Shown one piece after another: positions 30,901 to 36,756 of a stretch of DNA of 64,000 nt. Where the stretch lies: assembly GCF_019904135.1 (NCBI RefSeq), contig NZ_JAIOGQ010000020.1:23416-87415 (forward strand), written 5' to 3'. The position numbers were made by a program, and so were the translations under genes. Numbering within the stretch: the first letter of the stretch is position 1; the number at the start of each line of letters is the position of its first letter. This DNA is from Paenibacillus caui (GTDB lineage: Bacteria > Bacillota > Bacilli > Paenibacillales > Paenibacillaceae). Under the pieces are notes generated by a model. The model made no database searches and was not told the DNA's origin. It worked only from the letters and a program-made list of their open reading frames with translations.

Positions 30901-31148
30901 TGAATCGGTTGCTCAACCTTGTCCCAACGAAACGTCGTCCTCAACATCTCATTGGCTCTGACTACCTCGTTCCACGCTGAGTTCACCCATTCTTCGTTCA
31001 CTCCGCCCGCGAGATGCAGGCAGAGTTGTTCGAAGTAGCGATCCGATTGCGGATCCTCAAGATAGTGGAAGAGCATACCTTCTTGCAAAGGTGTCAGGGC
31101 GATGATGTCTTGGACGTTTTTACGATCTAACTTTTGCGACATCGACAT
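18981..31148 (-). CDS. Giant NRPS: C-A-T-C-A-T-C-[MaoC-SDR-FkbH-VOC-VOC]-T
   Basis: 4055 residues from the ATG at 31148 (GGGGAGG nine bases upstream); the open frame extends 56 codons further, but those residues overlap the preceding gene and look spurious. C1 (HHILFDG at 139); A1 near 480-960, code by eye D-V-W-H-Y-S-L-I-D-K, a serine signature; T1 GGDSL near 1004; C2 (CHHALLDGW); A2 with FDLSVYDIFG near 1734 and GGATEA, code about D-L-Y-D-F-S-L-V-W-K, nearest to Cys-type codes but uncertain; T2 GGNSL near 2080; C3 (HHIISDG near 2273). The third module has no A domain. It contains a MaoC-like hotdog (HDINPLHVD ... VHGVL, near 2570) and probably a second hotdog half; an SDR (GASRGLG near 2840, Tyr-Lys in YVTAK); an FkbH-like region with HAD motif LDCDNTLW near 3286; a VOC domain starting FDHIGVAVAD near 3650; a weaker VOC-like copy; and T3 (GGSSL near 3978). 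FkbH proteins load glyceryl from 1,3-bisphosphoglycerate; with dehydratase and reductase, a lactyl-type unit is plausible, giving an ester at C3. Confidence 0.93.
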   Translation of the reverse strand: MSMSQKLDRKNVQDIIALTPLQEGMLFHYLEDPQSDRYFEQLCLHLAGGVNEEWVNSAWNEVVRANEMLRTTFRWDKVEQPIQIILKERKFEVTIVETDDLETVKRLDRERKFDLSEIPFRVTLVRLPDEKYALLISNHHILFDGWSTGILLREFLDAYHRLSNGLSLQLPQKTSFKSFIQYLQRQSKEQQKAFWSRYFEEFHAPSILKVTNGMTADAGIKTVELTMSAEQFAQMEAFCFAQNITLASLLYTAWGLLLQRYTNSHDVVFGTTVSGREARVDGIEEMVGLFINTLPLRLKSTGATSVRTVLGQVAHDLQERGEFMSSSLTEIKSYSGAKHHESLFNSIVVLENYPLDKLLTEGQEGLHVESYSMFEQTNFDLTLNLVADECLHAVLLFTSELYTEEFAGTMLQHLAELLTQIVDSAGQVNIKELVLVGNEELQRLASFNDTNAPYDVEKTLPQVFEETVARYGDLEAVVSETGHLTFAQLNAKANQLARVLRAKGVTRDSIVGLMAERSLEMTVGIWAIVKAGGAYLPLDHKFPDDRLRYMLEDSQCLLLLTQEHLLERLAFDGEILNLDEDGLFTGDDSNLEVISQPNDLAYVIYTSGSTGLPKGTLIEQHSLINRLQWMQSHAAIGTGDTLLQKTAYTFDVSVWELFWWAFQGARVAMLAPGAEKDPAALLQAIETYGVTTMHFVPSMLQGFLDYSSSTHQGSKLSQLRQVYTSGEALGVHQVKRWYELVPKRAQGTATRLINLYGPTEATIDVSYFDCTPDLDADRTPIGKPVHNTQLLVLSHDGQVQPIGVPGELYIAGVQLARGYLNRPELTANRFVAHPFVEGERAYRTGDLVRWLPDGNLDFLGRIDHQVKVRGYRIELGEIEAALSAHGEIREAVALTKQEEDGSHRIYAYYVTDRELTNAELRAYLSLRLPDYMLPSAFTRVDSIPLTASGKTDRKALLMLETFVEEEFYVEPRTELETNVAAQFARILGVAQIGIHANFFNNGGDSLRAIRLVSALNGKLGANLSLSDLYEHDTVEKIAAKLMAPEAGESSALRAQVAEELDGLKCRLLQDFRPQGEVEDIYPLSAIENGMAFYYLKDTEKSVYYEQFVFRIRYQSFDLDRLNRAWALLVDKHNILRTVFLMEDFERPMAVVYRELENDLEHFDLTDLNFEQQSAYVRKYIAEDRRHRFDLSEHRPLWKLRTFQLDEGNVTFLFICHHALLDGWSINQLVIELHEIYKALENNETFVPKKLGITYKDSVIDELVETRNEENIRYWQEELAGYQRLDFSVKTGPDKPDQVKRVTKVYHLERDLLVQLKKVAKAYNTSVKNVCFAGYLYLLNLISYEKELVVGYLTNNRPVHEEGDRLLGCFLNTVPVRMEVPRGRRWSEFLKQVDAKLLQVKRHERMPLFEIANVTAEKSGDKNPFFDTLFNFMDFHILNDFSEEIVNESLEIDGHQDTNTLFDFMLDTTMGQMKLTLRYTSTVFGEGVDDKLCAYFVRFLQCVIENPESKMDRNSILLPEEREQLLFGFNDTQVPYASETLIHQLFEQRAIETPDALAVDDGRIKLTYGELNARANQMAYVLREQGMKPNQFVGIYLTRSVEMIVSVLAVLKAGGAYVPLQMTLPQERLLHILRVLQVKSLITDQSVEGLQAQLSDLKHVLAPQEMDRTIPSDNLTLVNNSDDIAYTIFTSGSTGLPKGVVVKHQPVINLIEWVNGKFQVGQGDKLLFVTSLSFDLSVYDIFGILAAGATVRLSTEEEIGEPERLLDIIRTEGITFWDSAPQALMQLVPFFEGVAADSKLRLVFLSGDWIPVKLPSQLQAHFPGVQVVGLGGATEATVWSNYFPVEQVGPSWNSIPYGKPIQNAKYYVLDADLKPCPVGVPGDLYIGGEVLAARYTDSELTAQKFLPSPFTIGEFIYKTGDSARWFADGNLEFLGRHDDQVKIRGFRIEIGEIESRLVKHDLITEAVVIARGERGDKYLVGYLVADEQLDMKQVRVFLAQALPSYMIPGSLVQLERIPVSANGKVDKKALPEVDDFLLGAQEVVAPRNEMEKKLAAIWQDVLATHESFGVHTNYFEVGGNSLNAATLVLKIRKEFQTDLSLQEIFRSPTIAELAELLVEQVPGTTADDVSVLPPLVPVAESSYYPLSSAQTRVYILNQFDPESTYYNATIVMQMDGGPVDPLRCESVFRLLVERHESLRTRFLFVNGQPVQQVIRASEVPVQVEVIEALGADDVRLNAEIERFVRPFDLTRAPLFRVGLICRATDSYLFVIDMHHIISDGASMAVLVREFLALYEGRTLSDLRVQYKDYADWQNRLLETDELKRQEQYWLQKFEMGVPVLNLPTDEPRPELKTVEGRRLAFKADEELTLKLQGLAKQTNASLFMVLLAAYNVFLHKLTGQEEIVVGTAVSNRNHEDLQDQIGVFVNTLALYNRPRREMSFLDFLAKTSKHAFEAFENQDYPFDLLVERLELERDPSRSPLFDTLFILQNAYNTDVQTGSFTFAPYGYQTKTAKFDLFLEAWERKGDIEFNLEYATRLFKPETVEKMTQQFLYLLEEISRAPEQKLVELSLEAKHPRQIVSFTEQDILAFAKLSHDINPLHVDTEYARKTPYGGCLVHGVLGTLTVLQQHLNPGVQESLYLHSLKVRFNGPLKVGNVYESELCSTDGSQAKLAIFEHGETLFEIDMRYERVPRQRYSLNYTAASVSSDVSDLEKDELATLSNAGQYSLNASALAETFLLQSQLTSIIWTSYYVGMLAPGRQALFTRFELDFLPHVPEKAQQSTVISYMVNTDQFDAQLGSLSVTGSVFASGTLLGNVRLDSFVRPRPRQYGLEEFAAHGRIPSGRAFDGQVVVVTGASRGLGANLAKLFATQGAKVVLNYRSSVFEAQTMQDELVAAGAEVMIVQGDITRQEDCRYLLTETLQRFGRVDLVVNNAFDFIAKRGWDTISFDEFQVPVSNALRMVFQMAKAFLPELERTAGTMLTISSKYVDMPEEGFVEYVTAKSAIEGLMKSLSREFRHVKQAVIRPQKFLSDQTITNVSEQYLPSPLDVVAEVYDFVTAIREAQGSYFLYERGQQSNAQVETTEGSDTTGSASTILAVAATFTADTIRPHVAWWGAQFGLELDVQFAPYNQVFQELLDDQSLLSTNKGVNALLVRFEDWIRDDASSDEARCRSLETNYEQLTGILKQKTFQARLLVALFPVSTHLGLSTEILAKLNQLNERWKAFIQELEFEYATFIDCTTLADEYQIQEMFDAKTDREGHVPFTNDFSATVATAIVRKIIAMKQPIFKVIALDCDNTLWRGVCGEEGALGVQVEEPYQYLQRFLLEKYNEGMILTLVSKNNEADVMEVFEKNPQMILKKEHIAAWRINWQAKSENVRELARELNVGVDSFVFLDDNAVETHEMMQNLPEVLALQLPEDADNIPAFLRHVWAFDRAKVTKEDRKRSAMYVTERKRKELQANVLSLDHYLESLQLKVSFQPIEANHIPRASQLSFRTNQFNLSTIRRTEEELTEWLQASDANGWIVGVADRFGDYGLVGVILAKEVNESLEIDTFLLSCRVLGRKVEQAVLVALRKFCLEKGLQSLKADFYPTAKNQPSLEFLQKAPWKETHRSEACTTYLTLVSDVSETLPAIEIYDGKLLPAEEKQEEKHQMVLAFDHIGVAVADMDEAITRYQALGYQCGPVFEEETQRSKLVMCTKAHSDNIELVAPMDETSPTLGILAKNDDNSPYHLCYRVQDAKAFLSSWQVDYQVVSDLLPVKIFGGKSVMFVYLKDVGLIELLEDAEFTKAPAVSEVAVIKTVTRMAVADLHSSQAFFQALGYSQVNDLQAADQRVRLSRPDSGVLELFVPTTVPAEREHFEVNGPHLYEVLQGEQESVREPVTQGNHEWRVTLLNEDRLLHRSYWLPLQHATGQKLASLPVYLTATPENTEKTTTVAYESPKNEMEKRLLELWENTLHLSQKGITVGTKDNFFKVGGSSLALIQVNGKLQEEFELDIPVVKMFQYPTIQALAAFLTEQIDGSAQVAAAQVEAERTETMDKGKKTMKQTLQKLNRRLK

Positions 31149-31167
31149 TGGCACCGGCCTCCCCTTG

Positions 31168-32337
31168 TTATCGCTTACAAGCTTTGCTGTATTTACGCAG
31201 AGCATATCCAGAGATGATCTCCTGCTGAATCTGCGAAGTACCTTCGATGATCTCGAGCATCTTCGCCTCGCGGAACAATCGTTCCGCTGGGTAATCCGAG
31301 ATGCATCCGTTGCCACCGTGTACCTGCACGCAGTCAGTCGCCACCTTCATTGCCACTTTCGAGGCGAAGTACTTCGCCATTGTCGTCTCCATGACGGCGT
31401 CCTGCGCTTTGTTCTTGCGCATTTCGCCAGCTTTCAGGCACAGGGCACGAGCCGCGTGCGTTTCGGTGGTTGCGTCGGCGATCAGACCTTTGATCAATTG
31501 GAATTCCGCCAAGCGCTTGCCAAACTGCTTGCGCTGACGAGCGTATGACACCATATGGTCGACCGCCTCTTGAGCGATCGATACACCCGCCCACGCGATA
31601 CTGTAACGTCCGTGATCAAGCGCCGTCGAAACAACGTACTTGAAGCCGCCCCCTTCCTTCCCGACCAAATTCGCGACTGGCACTTCCACGTTGTCGAACT
31701 CAATCATCGCGATGTGCGTTGCTCGTCCAGCGAGCATCCCCTTCAGCGGCCTAGTGGTTACACCAGGGAAATCCCGCTCGACGAGAAATGCAGAAACCTG
31801 CCCCTGATCATTGCCCGCAATCACCACGAACAGATCCGCTTTGTCCCCAAAGGAAATCCACTTTTTGTTGCCGTTCAAGACATAGGTGTCGCCCACCTTG
31901 CGATAGCACGTCTCGACAGACTTTGCATCCGTCCCTACGTTCGGCTCAGACAAAGCAAATGCGGCCAGCGATTCACCTTTTGCCATGCGCGGCAACCACA
32001 ATTCCTTTTGCTCCTCATTGCCCCAGCGGAGCAAGCTCTCACCACACAAGGCCGAATGAACCGTGATCAAAGTGCGAGTTGCGCAGTCCGCCTTGCCGAT
32101 CGCCTGCTGGAACAAGCCGTAATACACCGGGTCCAGGCCGAGTCCGCCATACTCCGTCGGGAGGTTGGCGGTCAAGTATCCGCGAGCCGCCATATCTTGA
32201 ATCAAATCGTCTGCCAGCACCCCTGCTTCATCAAACTCACGAGCACGCGGACCGATCTGTTCTTCTGCAAACCGTTCCGCTCCTGCGACGATCTGCGCTT
32301 GACGTTCCTCTTGCGTCAGGTCGAGAATGTGGCTCAT
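31168..32337 (-). CDS. Acyl-CoA dehydrogenase family, extender-unit oxidation (FkbI-like)
   Basis: 389 residues from the ATG at 32337, which gives the typical family start; an upstream ATG would add 28 residues overlapping the carrier gene. Family motifs are clear: FALSEPNVGTDAKS (FAD/substrate loop), YARQRKQFGK, QVHGGNGCISDYPAERLFREAK and IIEGTSQIQ near the C-terminus. In methoxymalonyl- and hydroxymalonyl-ACP pathways an acyl-CoA dehydrogenase of this type oxidises the carrier-bound glycerate-derived unit together with a 3-hydroxyacyl-CoA dehydrogenase. The neighbours are exactly that set (carrier, FkbH, dehydrogenase), so this role is strongly suggested. It lies 5 bases after the carrier gene and 19 bases before the giant NRPS. 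Confidence 0.92.
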   Translation of the reverse strand: MSHILDLTQEERQAQIVAGAERFAEEQIGPRAREFDEAGVLADDLIQDMAARGYLTANLPTEYGGLGLDPVYYGLFQQAIGKADCATRTLITVHSALCGESLLRWGNEEQKELWLPRMAKGESLAAFALSEPNVGTDAKSVETCYRKVGDTYVLNGNKKWISFGDKADLFVVIAGNDQGQVSAFLVERDFPGVTTRPLKGMLAGRATHIAMIEFDNVEVPVANLVGKEGGGFKYVVSTALDHGRYSIAWAGVSIAQEAVDHMVSYARQRKQFGKRLAEFQLIKGLIADATTETHAARALCLKAGEMRKNKAQDAVMETTMAKYFASKVAMKVATDCVQVHGGNGCISDYPAERLFREAKMLEIIEGTSQIQQEIISGYALRKYSKACKR

Positions 32338-32341
32338 CGGA

Positions 32342-32587
32342 TTATCCAACCTTTCTGTTGACCAGTGCTGAGATGTTGTTGACGGTGGAAAAGTTTTTGA
32401 TATCAAGGTCGTCGTTGTCAACGGTCACGCTGAACTCCGACTCGATGTATTCCAGCAATTGCATCGCAAACAACGAGTTCACAAACCCCATTTCGAAAAT
32501 GTTGTCGTCGTCTTCGAATTTTGCTTCATCTTCAAATACGACCAGTTGGGATTCAATAAACGAACGAATTTTTTGGTTGAGTTCCAT
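32342..32587 (-). CDS. Acyl carrier protein for the extender unit
   Basis: 81 residues. The start is chosen as ATG at 32587, ten bases after AAGGAG, giving MELNQKIRSF; a longer frame lacks a good site. The phosphopantetheine Ser is in GFVNSLFAMQL, where the usual DSL is NSL, a form seen in carrier proteins of glycerate-derived extender pathways. It should hold the glyceryl group delivered by the adjacent FkbH-like protein while the two dehydrogenases oxidise it. The gene overlaps the end of the FkbH gene by 35 bases and is followed directly by the acyl-CoA dehydrogenase. Confidence 0.92.
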   Translation of the reverse strand: MELNQKIRSFIESQLVVFEDEAKFEDDDNIFEMGFVNSLFAMQLLEYIESEFSVTVDNDDLDIKNFSTVNNISALVNRKVG

Positions 32588-33656
32588 CTGTATAACGCTC
32601 CTTAGCCGATGTATTTTGTTCACGGACATTGACTTCGATATAAGGTGGGAATGGCTGAATGGTGCTCAAGTCGTTCTCAAACAAAATGTTGCCTTGCCCG
32701 TCGTTTTCGATTTCTTTGAAGTTGGCGAAACGGTAGGTCACGTACATCATTCGGTTGCGATCCGTCTGCTTAAAGTCAGCGAGCAGTTTTTTGCCATCCT
32801 GCTTCGCTTGCTGCATAATGTGTGACATCAAGACCGTTCCCACACCTCGCGACATCACGCGGCAGGACATCAACATTAGTTGGAGATGCCAGTGCGTTTC
32901 CGTCAGTTCAATCAGTGCAAGACCGATCTTACCGTAGGAACCGTAGCGGTCCGTCAACTCACAAACCAGTAGGCGGTGTCGATCCGAATGACGGAACGCG
33001 TTCAGTTCGTCAAAGTCGAACGTTCGCCCTGTCGAATTCAGCTGGTTGGTGCGCTGGGTCAACTCCTCAGCACGCTTCAGGTCTTCCTCTTCGCAATCCG
33101 AGATGGTGAACGACATCTGCAGGGAAGCCAAGAACTGCTCCTTTGGTCCTTGGTACTCCTCTTCCTCTTGGTTGCGCTGCATGTCTTCGAGATACATGAG
33201 GCGACGGCGTTTCGAATCTTCCGTGATGAACTTCGGAGTCAGTCGTGGATGAGCAGGCAGTTCCGCATACTCCAGAGCGTCCACACAGAACACCTCCGAG
33301 TACACGCTTGCCACTTCATCGCGCTCAAAGCTTTGATCGTCCACAAAAACGAACGTGTCAATCCCGATGTTCAGTTTCTCACGAATCGTCGCAATCGACT
33401 GTGACTTCGCGTTCCAATGAATCTGTGGGTAGAGAAAATGGTGGTCGATGCCAAATTCCTGCAACTTACGCATCGCGTCGTCATAGTTGTTTTTGCTGGC
33501 AATGGATTGCAGGATGCCTCGGGAGTCGAGCAATTCGAGAATCTCCACAATGCCTTCCTTCAAACTTACGTTTTCCGACTCCAACAAAACACCATCCCAA
33601 ATCGTATGGTCCAGATCCCAGACTACACACTTAATTTCTTTACCTTTCGAACTCAC
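32553..33656 (-). CDS. FkbH-like HAD-family glyceryl-ACP synthase
   Basis: 367 residues, GTG start at 33656 behind AAGGGG. The HAD nucleophile motif is VVWDLDHTIWDGVL at the N-terminus, with FVFVDDQSFERDEV further on and a GNAT-like C-terminal half (RYGSYGKIGLALIE, MSCRVMSRGVG). FkbH proteins dephosphorylate 1,3-bisphosphoglycerate and load the glyceryl group on a carrier protein, the first step to methoxymalonyl- or hydroxymalonyl-ACP. The adjacent carrier and dehydrogenase genes fit. It is the second FkbH in the locus; the other is embedded in the giant NRPS. This one is the short stand-alone form without the extra N-terminal region found in the NRPS copy. Confidence 0.93.
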   Translation of the reverse strand: MSSKGKEIKCVVWDLDHTIWDGVLLESENVSLKEGIVEILELLDSRGILQSIASKNNYDDAMRKLQEFGIDHHFLYPQIHWNAKSQSIATIREKLNIGIDTFVFVDDQSFERDEVASVYSEVFCVDALEYAELPAHPRLTPKFITEDSKRRRLMYLEDMQRNQEEEEYQGPKEQFLASLQMSFTISDCEEEDLKRAEELTQRTNQLNSTGRTFDFDELNAFRHSDRHRLLVCELTDRYGSYGKIGLALIELTETHWHLQLMLMSCRVMSRGVGTVLMSHIMQQAKQDGKKLLADFKQTDRNRMMYVTYRFANFKEIENDGQGNILFENDLSTIQPFPPYIEVNVREQNTSAKERYTDGTQPKNSFVY

Positions 33657-33661
33657 CGGAA

Positions 33662-34522
33662 TTACCCCTTCCGTGTATATTCAAAGAATCCCATCCCCGA
33701 CTTGCGACCCAACAAACCTGCGTCCACCATCTTGACCAGCAGTGGAGCCGGGCGGAATTTCGGATCGTTGAACTGATCATACAGGGTGTACAGAGAATTC
33801 AGAATCGTGTCCAGACCAATCAGGTCACCAGTCGCCAATGGCCCCATTTTATGCCCAAAGCCCATCCGGAAGATCTTATCAACGTCTTGTGGCTTCGATA
33901 CTCCGTCTTGAACCGCCCAGATGCACTCATTGATCGTCAGCATCAGAACACGGTTGGTCACAAAGCCAGGGAAATCATTTACAACGACAGGTGTTTTTCT
34001 GCAAGATTGCAAAAACTCCTCAGCCACCGCCACCGTTTCATTGGATGTGTGCATACCGCGGATGACCTCAACCATCTCTTTCAATGGCACTGGATTCATA
34101 AAATGCATCCCGATGACAAGTTCTGGGCGTGGCAACAGTGCTGCCACCTTCGTAATCGAAATGCAGGACGTATTGACCGCGTAATAGACATCCTCACGGC
34201 ATACCTCACGCAATTCGGAATACACTTGCTTCTTCGTGTCCCAATGTTCCGTCACATTTTCGATGACATAATCGACCTCTTCAAATCCTTCGTAAGTGGT
34301 CGTGAAAACGATGCGAGACAACAACTCGTCCACTGTCAGAGCCTTCAAGTGCTTTTGTGTCAGCTGATACACCCGAAATTCTTTACGAATCTTTTCCTTC
34401 GCCCGAAGAATTACATCTTCATGAAGATCCTTCAAGATTACTTTATATCCATAACCTGCGAGATCAAGTGCAATGTCTGTGCCCATGATGCCTGCTCCAA
34501 TAACTCCAAACGTTTGAATCAT
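33662..34522 (-). CDS. 3-hydroxyacyl-CoA dehydrogenase family (FkbK/ZmaG-like)
   Basis: 286 residues. The N-terminal Rossmann motif is GVIGAGIMGTDIALDLAGYG. NTSCISITKVA and GMHFMNPVPL are the conserved substrate-side segments, with a normal C-terminal helical domain (FGHKMGPLATGDLIGLDT). The family oxidises a 3-hydroxyl using NAD; in this setting it would oxidise the primary alcohol of glyceryl-ACP toward the malonyl-type unit. It is the first gene of the extender cassette and is separated from the FkbH gene by 5 bases. About 155 bases of AT-rich sequence separate it from the BtrH-like gene upstream, so a promoter could lie there. Confidence 0.93.
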   Translation of the reverse strand: MIQTFGVIGAGIMGTDIALDLAGYGYKVILKDLHEDVILRAKEKIRKEFRVYQLTQKHLKALTVDELLSRIVFTTTYEGFEEVDYVIENVTEHWDTKKQVYSELREVCREDVYYAVNTSCISITKVAALLPRPELVIGMHFMNPVPLKEMVEVIRGMHTSNETVAVAEEFLQSCRKTPVVVNDFPGFVTNRVLMLTINECIWAVQDGVSKPQDVDKIFRMGFGHKMGPLATGDLIGLDTILNSLYTLYDQFNDPKFRPAPLLVKMVDAGLLGRKSGMGFFEYTRKG

Positions 34523-34677
34523 TCCGCTATCCCTCCAAAAATCAAAATCAATTCATTAAGATCTCTCCGGTATATACAATGGTTTCGCATTTATTGGAAT
34601 TACAGCTTGATCATTATTCAGCAAAATAAGTGGAATTAAGGAAATTTGATCAGAACTTGATCTAATATATGTTGAGA

Positions 34678-35835
34678 TCATATTAAACTCCAATTTAATT
34701 TAAGATCATTTTTATTACCCAGAACTATACTTTCAGACCTGACCGTATTGTGATAAATTTGATCCAACAGTTCAGACAGAAGGGCTGACTCTATCTTTGG
34801 AAATTCCTCCACTTCCCGCATTACTCTATGAATGATTTGCTGGTCGTGGTTAATGTCATATTTCAGTATTAAATTCCTGATAATTAAGCATTTTTTTTCT
34901 AATTCCAAATACTCTTCATATATACTTTTTTTATTAATGATCCCCCTACCCTCCATATATTTGATTCTCACTGCCATAAGCTTTTTTTGTTCCCAAAGTA
35001 CGTGGAAAAGCCTTATGTCATTCTTTGCCGTCCCTTCCAAAAGCATTAGGAGGTATTTCGGAATTTCTTCATAGATTTTTATACCGAGTGTCAGGCCGCC
35101 TGCCCAAGTTTGACTTTGATCATCACGAATTCGAGTATCTCTGCCCGCTAAATAGTCTTTTAATGAATCTGTAACTCTAAGAAGATCAAACGAAAAATTC
35201 GTTTCGGTGATCGGCCTGAGCAACAGCACTTTTTCATAATAATCCGTATTAAACAATGCAAGATGGTTATAAGCTTCTTCAAATTCTTTATAAGAGCATC
35301 TTTTAAATTCATACTTTCCATCGAAATTGTCTGCTACTTCAAAGGTTTCTTGAACGCGATTAAAACCATATATAAGCAATTCATGAGCATAATCACTTTG
35401 TTTATAGCTGGACTTTGAGACAGAAAGAAACTTGTGATTTACCTTCATTTGAATGTAGTAGCCAGAGCTTATGGTTTGTTCTACAAAAGAAATAATGTTG
35501 AAGTTATATAGATTATGAATAACATCTTTGTTTATGATCTGAACATCAATTAAAGGGCAGCAATACGGGACCCAAGATATCCATGGCTGGAAAAAATCAA
35601 CCTTTAATGTATCGGGCTCAAAATGGCACGAAAGCTGAATGAAATTACTTAACATCCATGGGGTGTAATCAGCTTCAGATGCAGAAATAATCGAAAGAGC
35701 ATTAGCATAATAAGGGTAACATGTCAGATCCGGATATTTTACTGGCAGTATTTTTTCAACTATCAAGAGCAAAACCACCATTTCAAATTTTATATTGATT
35801 ATTGTAATTGTAGTTTTAACCATCCAATTCTTCAC
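34678..35835 (-). CDS. BtrH-like protein (papain-like fold suspected), paralogue of the gene at 50499
   Basis: Up to 385 residues; the true start is unclear because the first 25 residues are hydrophobic, have no obvious ribosome site, and homology to its paralogue begins near ILPVKYP. Shared points with the 335-residue protein at 50499-51506: ILP-x-x-YP, PWM-x-NFIQL, VDF at an aromatic-rich segment, HELLIYGFN versus HDLFIYGYD, F-VADN/F-VADF, and an EAYNHL/KAYHAI segment. The layout recalls the N-terminal domain of BtrH, which moves an acyl group from a carrier protein to an amine in butirosin synthesis; that link is inference from pattern. The gene is markedly richer in AT than the NRPS/PKS genes and is flanked by the type II thioesterase and the extender cassette. 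Confidence 0.7.
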   Translation of the reverse strand: MKNWMVKTTITIINIKFEMVVLLLIVEKILPVKYPDLTCYPYYANALSIISASEADYTPWMLSNFIQLSCHFEPDTLKVDFFQPWISWVPYCCPLIDVQIINKDVIHNLYNFNIISFVEQTISSGYYIQMKVNHKFLSVSKSSYKQSDYAHELLIYGFNRVQETFEVADNFDGKYEFKRCSYKEFEEAYNHLALFNTDYYEKVLLLRPITETNFSFDLLRVTDSLKDYLAGRDTRIRDDQSQTWAGGLTLGIKIYEEIPKYLLMLLEGTAKNDIRLFHVLWEQKKLMAVRIKYMEGRGIINKKSIYEEYLELEKKCLIIRNLILKYDINHDQQIIHRVMREVEEFPKIESALLSELLDQIYHNTVRSESIVLGNKNDLKLNWSLI

Positions 35836-35959
35836 TTAATGGAAACAATTACAAAATATCACACATATAATGGAAAAAACTTCAAGAATTATTACAAAAA
35901 ATATTTCAATATTCTCTGGGTTCGTATCCCAAATTTCTGTTTGAGTTTCCCAAAGACGG

Positions 35960-36034
35960 TTAATTCTCTCCAGTTACCCTAGCGCATTCTGAAATATCTT
36001 TTTTAGTGGCTTCAACTGGTATATTGCTATTCAT
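35960..36034 (-). CDS. Possible 24-residue small protein
   Basis: A short reading frame beginning MNSNIPVEATKK sits behind a very good ribosome binding site (GGGAGGTAAACT then ATG) 17 bases after the thioesterase stop. The strong site in an otherwise AT-rich gap is the only reason to list it. After the stop another frame continues for about 25 codons, so it could also be the start of a frameshifted gene. I recognise no family. Confidence 0.3.
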   Translation of the reverse strand: MNSNIPVEATKKDISECARVTGEN

Positions 36035-36051
36035 AGTTTACCTCCCGCGTG

Positions 36052-36756
36052 TTAATAGACTTCCGTCAAAATCTTGTTAATATAACCGACTACATCTTGA
36101 ATCTGATCCTTCAAAAAAAAATGTCCACCGTTAAATGTATTCAAATGACAGGAATGTGATGTGTAGCTTTTCCATGATTCTATGTCTTCTTGTGTAACAT
36201 CTGGATCCTCTCGGCCTGCCAAAACCGAAATATCAAAATCATACTGAGAATGATCGACATGAATATAGGTATCAATAAGATGAAAATCGGCTCTAAAAAT
36301 CGCGAGGTACATTTCTGCCATTTCAGGTACTTCAAATAATTCCTTTGGTGTCCCTCCGAATCGTAAAATTCTTTGGATAAGTTCATCATCCGACTGATAT
36401 TCTTTTAGGGACTCCTTACGAATGTGAGGAGGAAATCTTCCTGAGAAAAATAGATGCTCAGGAGGCGGCCCTCCTTTATGCCTTATCCGCTCGATCAAAG
36501 CGTAGACGAGCAACGCTCCCATACTGTGGCCAAACATTACATATGGCCCTTCCTCCAATAAGGGGTAAACCTGCTCATAAATATCGTCAATTGCCTCTTT
36601 AAAATCAGTATAAAACGGTATTCTGCACCGTGCGCCGCGGCCGGCCAATTCGACAGAATGGAGCTTGATAGCCGGATGCAAATAACGTTTCCATGGAAAA
36701 TATGCGATTGAAGAGCCTCCGGCAAATGGAAAGCAGAATAAATTTACAGATTTCAT
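36052..36756 (-). CDS. Type II thioesterase
   Basis: 234 residues, alpha/beta hydrolase of the GrsT/SrfAD class. The N-terminal FCFPFAGGSS is the oxyanion segment, GHSMGAL carries the nucleophile, the Asp lies in GREDPDV and the His in GGHFFLKDQ. These enzymes remove wrong or stalled groups from carrier domains of NRPS/PKS lines in the cytoplasm. ATG at 36756 follows GAGGTG. It is the first recognisable gene of the minus-strand series leading to the assembly line and has lower GC than the megasynthase genes. It cannot be the product-releasing domain of the line, which must lie left of the window. Confidence 0.94.
   Translation of the reverse strand: MKSVNLFCFPFAGGSSIAYFPWKRYLHPAIKLHSVELAGRGARCRIPFYTDFKEAIDDIYEQVYPLLEEGPYVMFGHSMGALLVYALIERIRHKGGPPPEHLFFSGRFPPHIRKESLKEYQSDDELIQRILRFGGTPKELFEVPEMAEMYLAIFRADFHLIDTYIHVDHSQYDFDISVLAGREDPDVTQEDIESWKSYTSHSCHLNTFNGGHFFLKDQIQDVVGYINKILTEVY

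Noticed and set aside
31149..31316. A 56-codon N-terminal extension of the giant NRPS
   Set aside because: It overlaps the acyl-CoA dehydrogenase gene, is Arg/Ser-rich and unrelated to C domains, and a good ribosome site stands before the ATG at 31148.
1..34522. Identity with the zwittermicin cluster
   Set aside because: Shared features are limited to a hydroxymalonyl-type cassette and mixed PKS-NRPS; the order of modules, the embedded FkbH module and the PP-loop insertion differ.
34540..34677. Repeated GATC-containing motifs upstream of the extender cassette as an operator
   Set aside because: The short AT-rich repeats (TTGATCA-like) are too degenerate and irregular in spacing to call a binding site.
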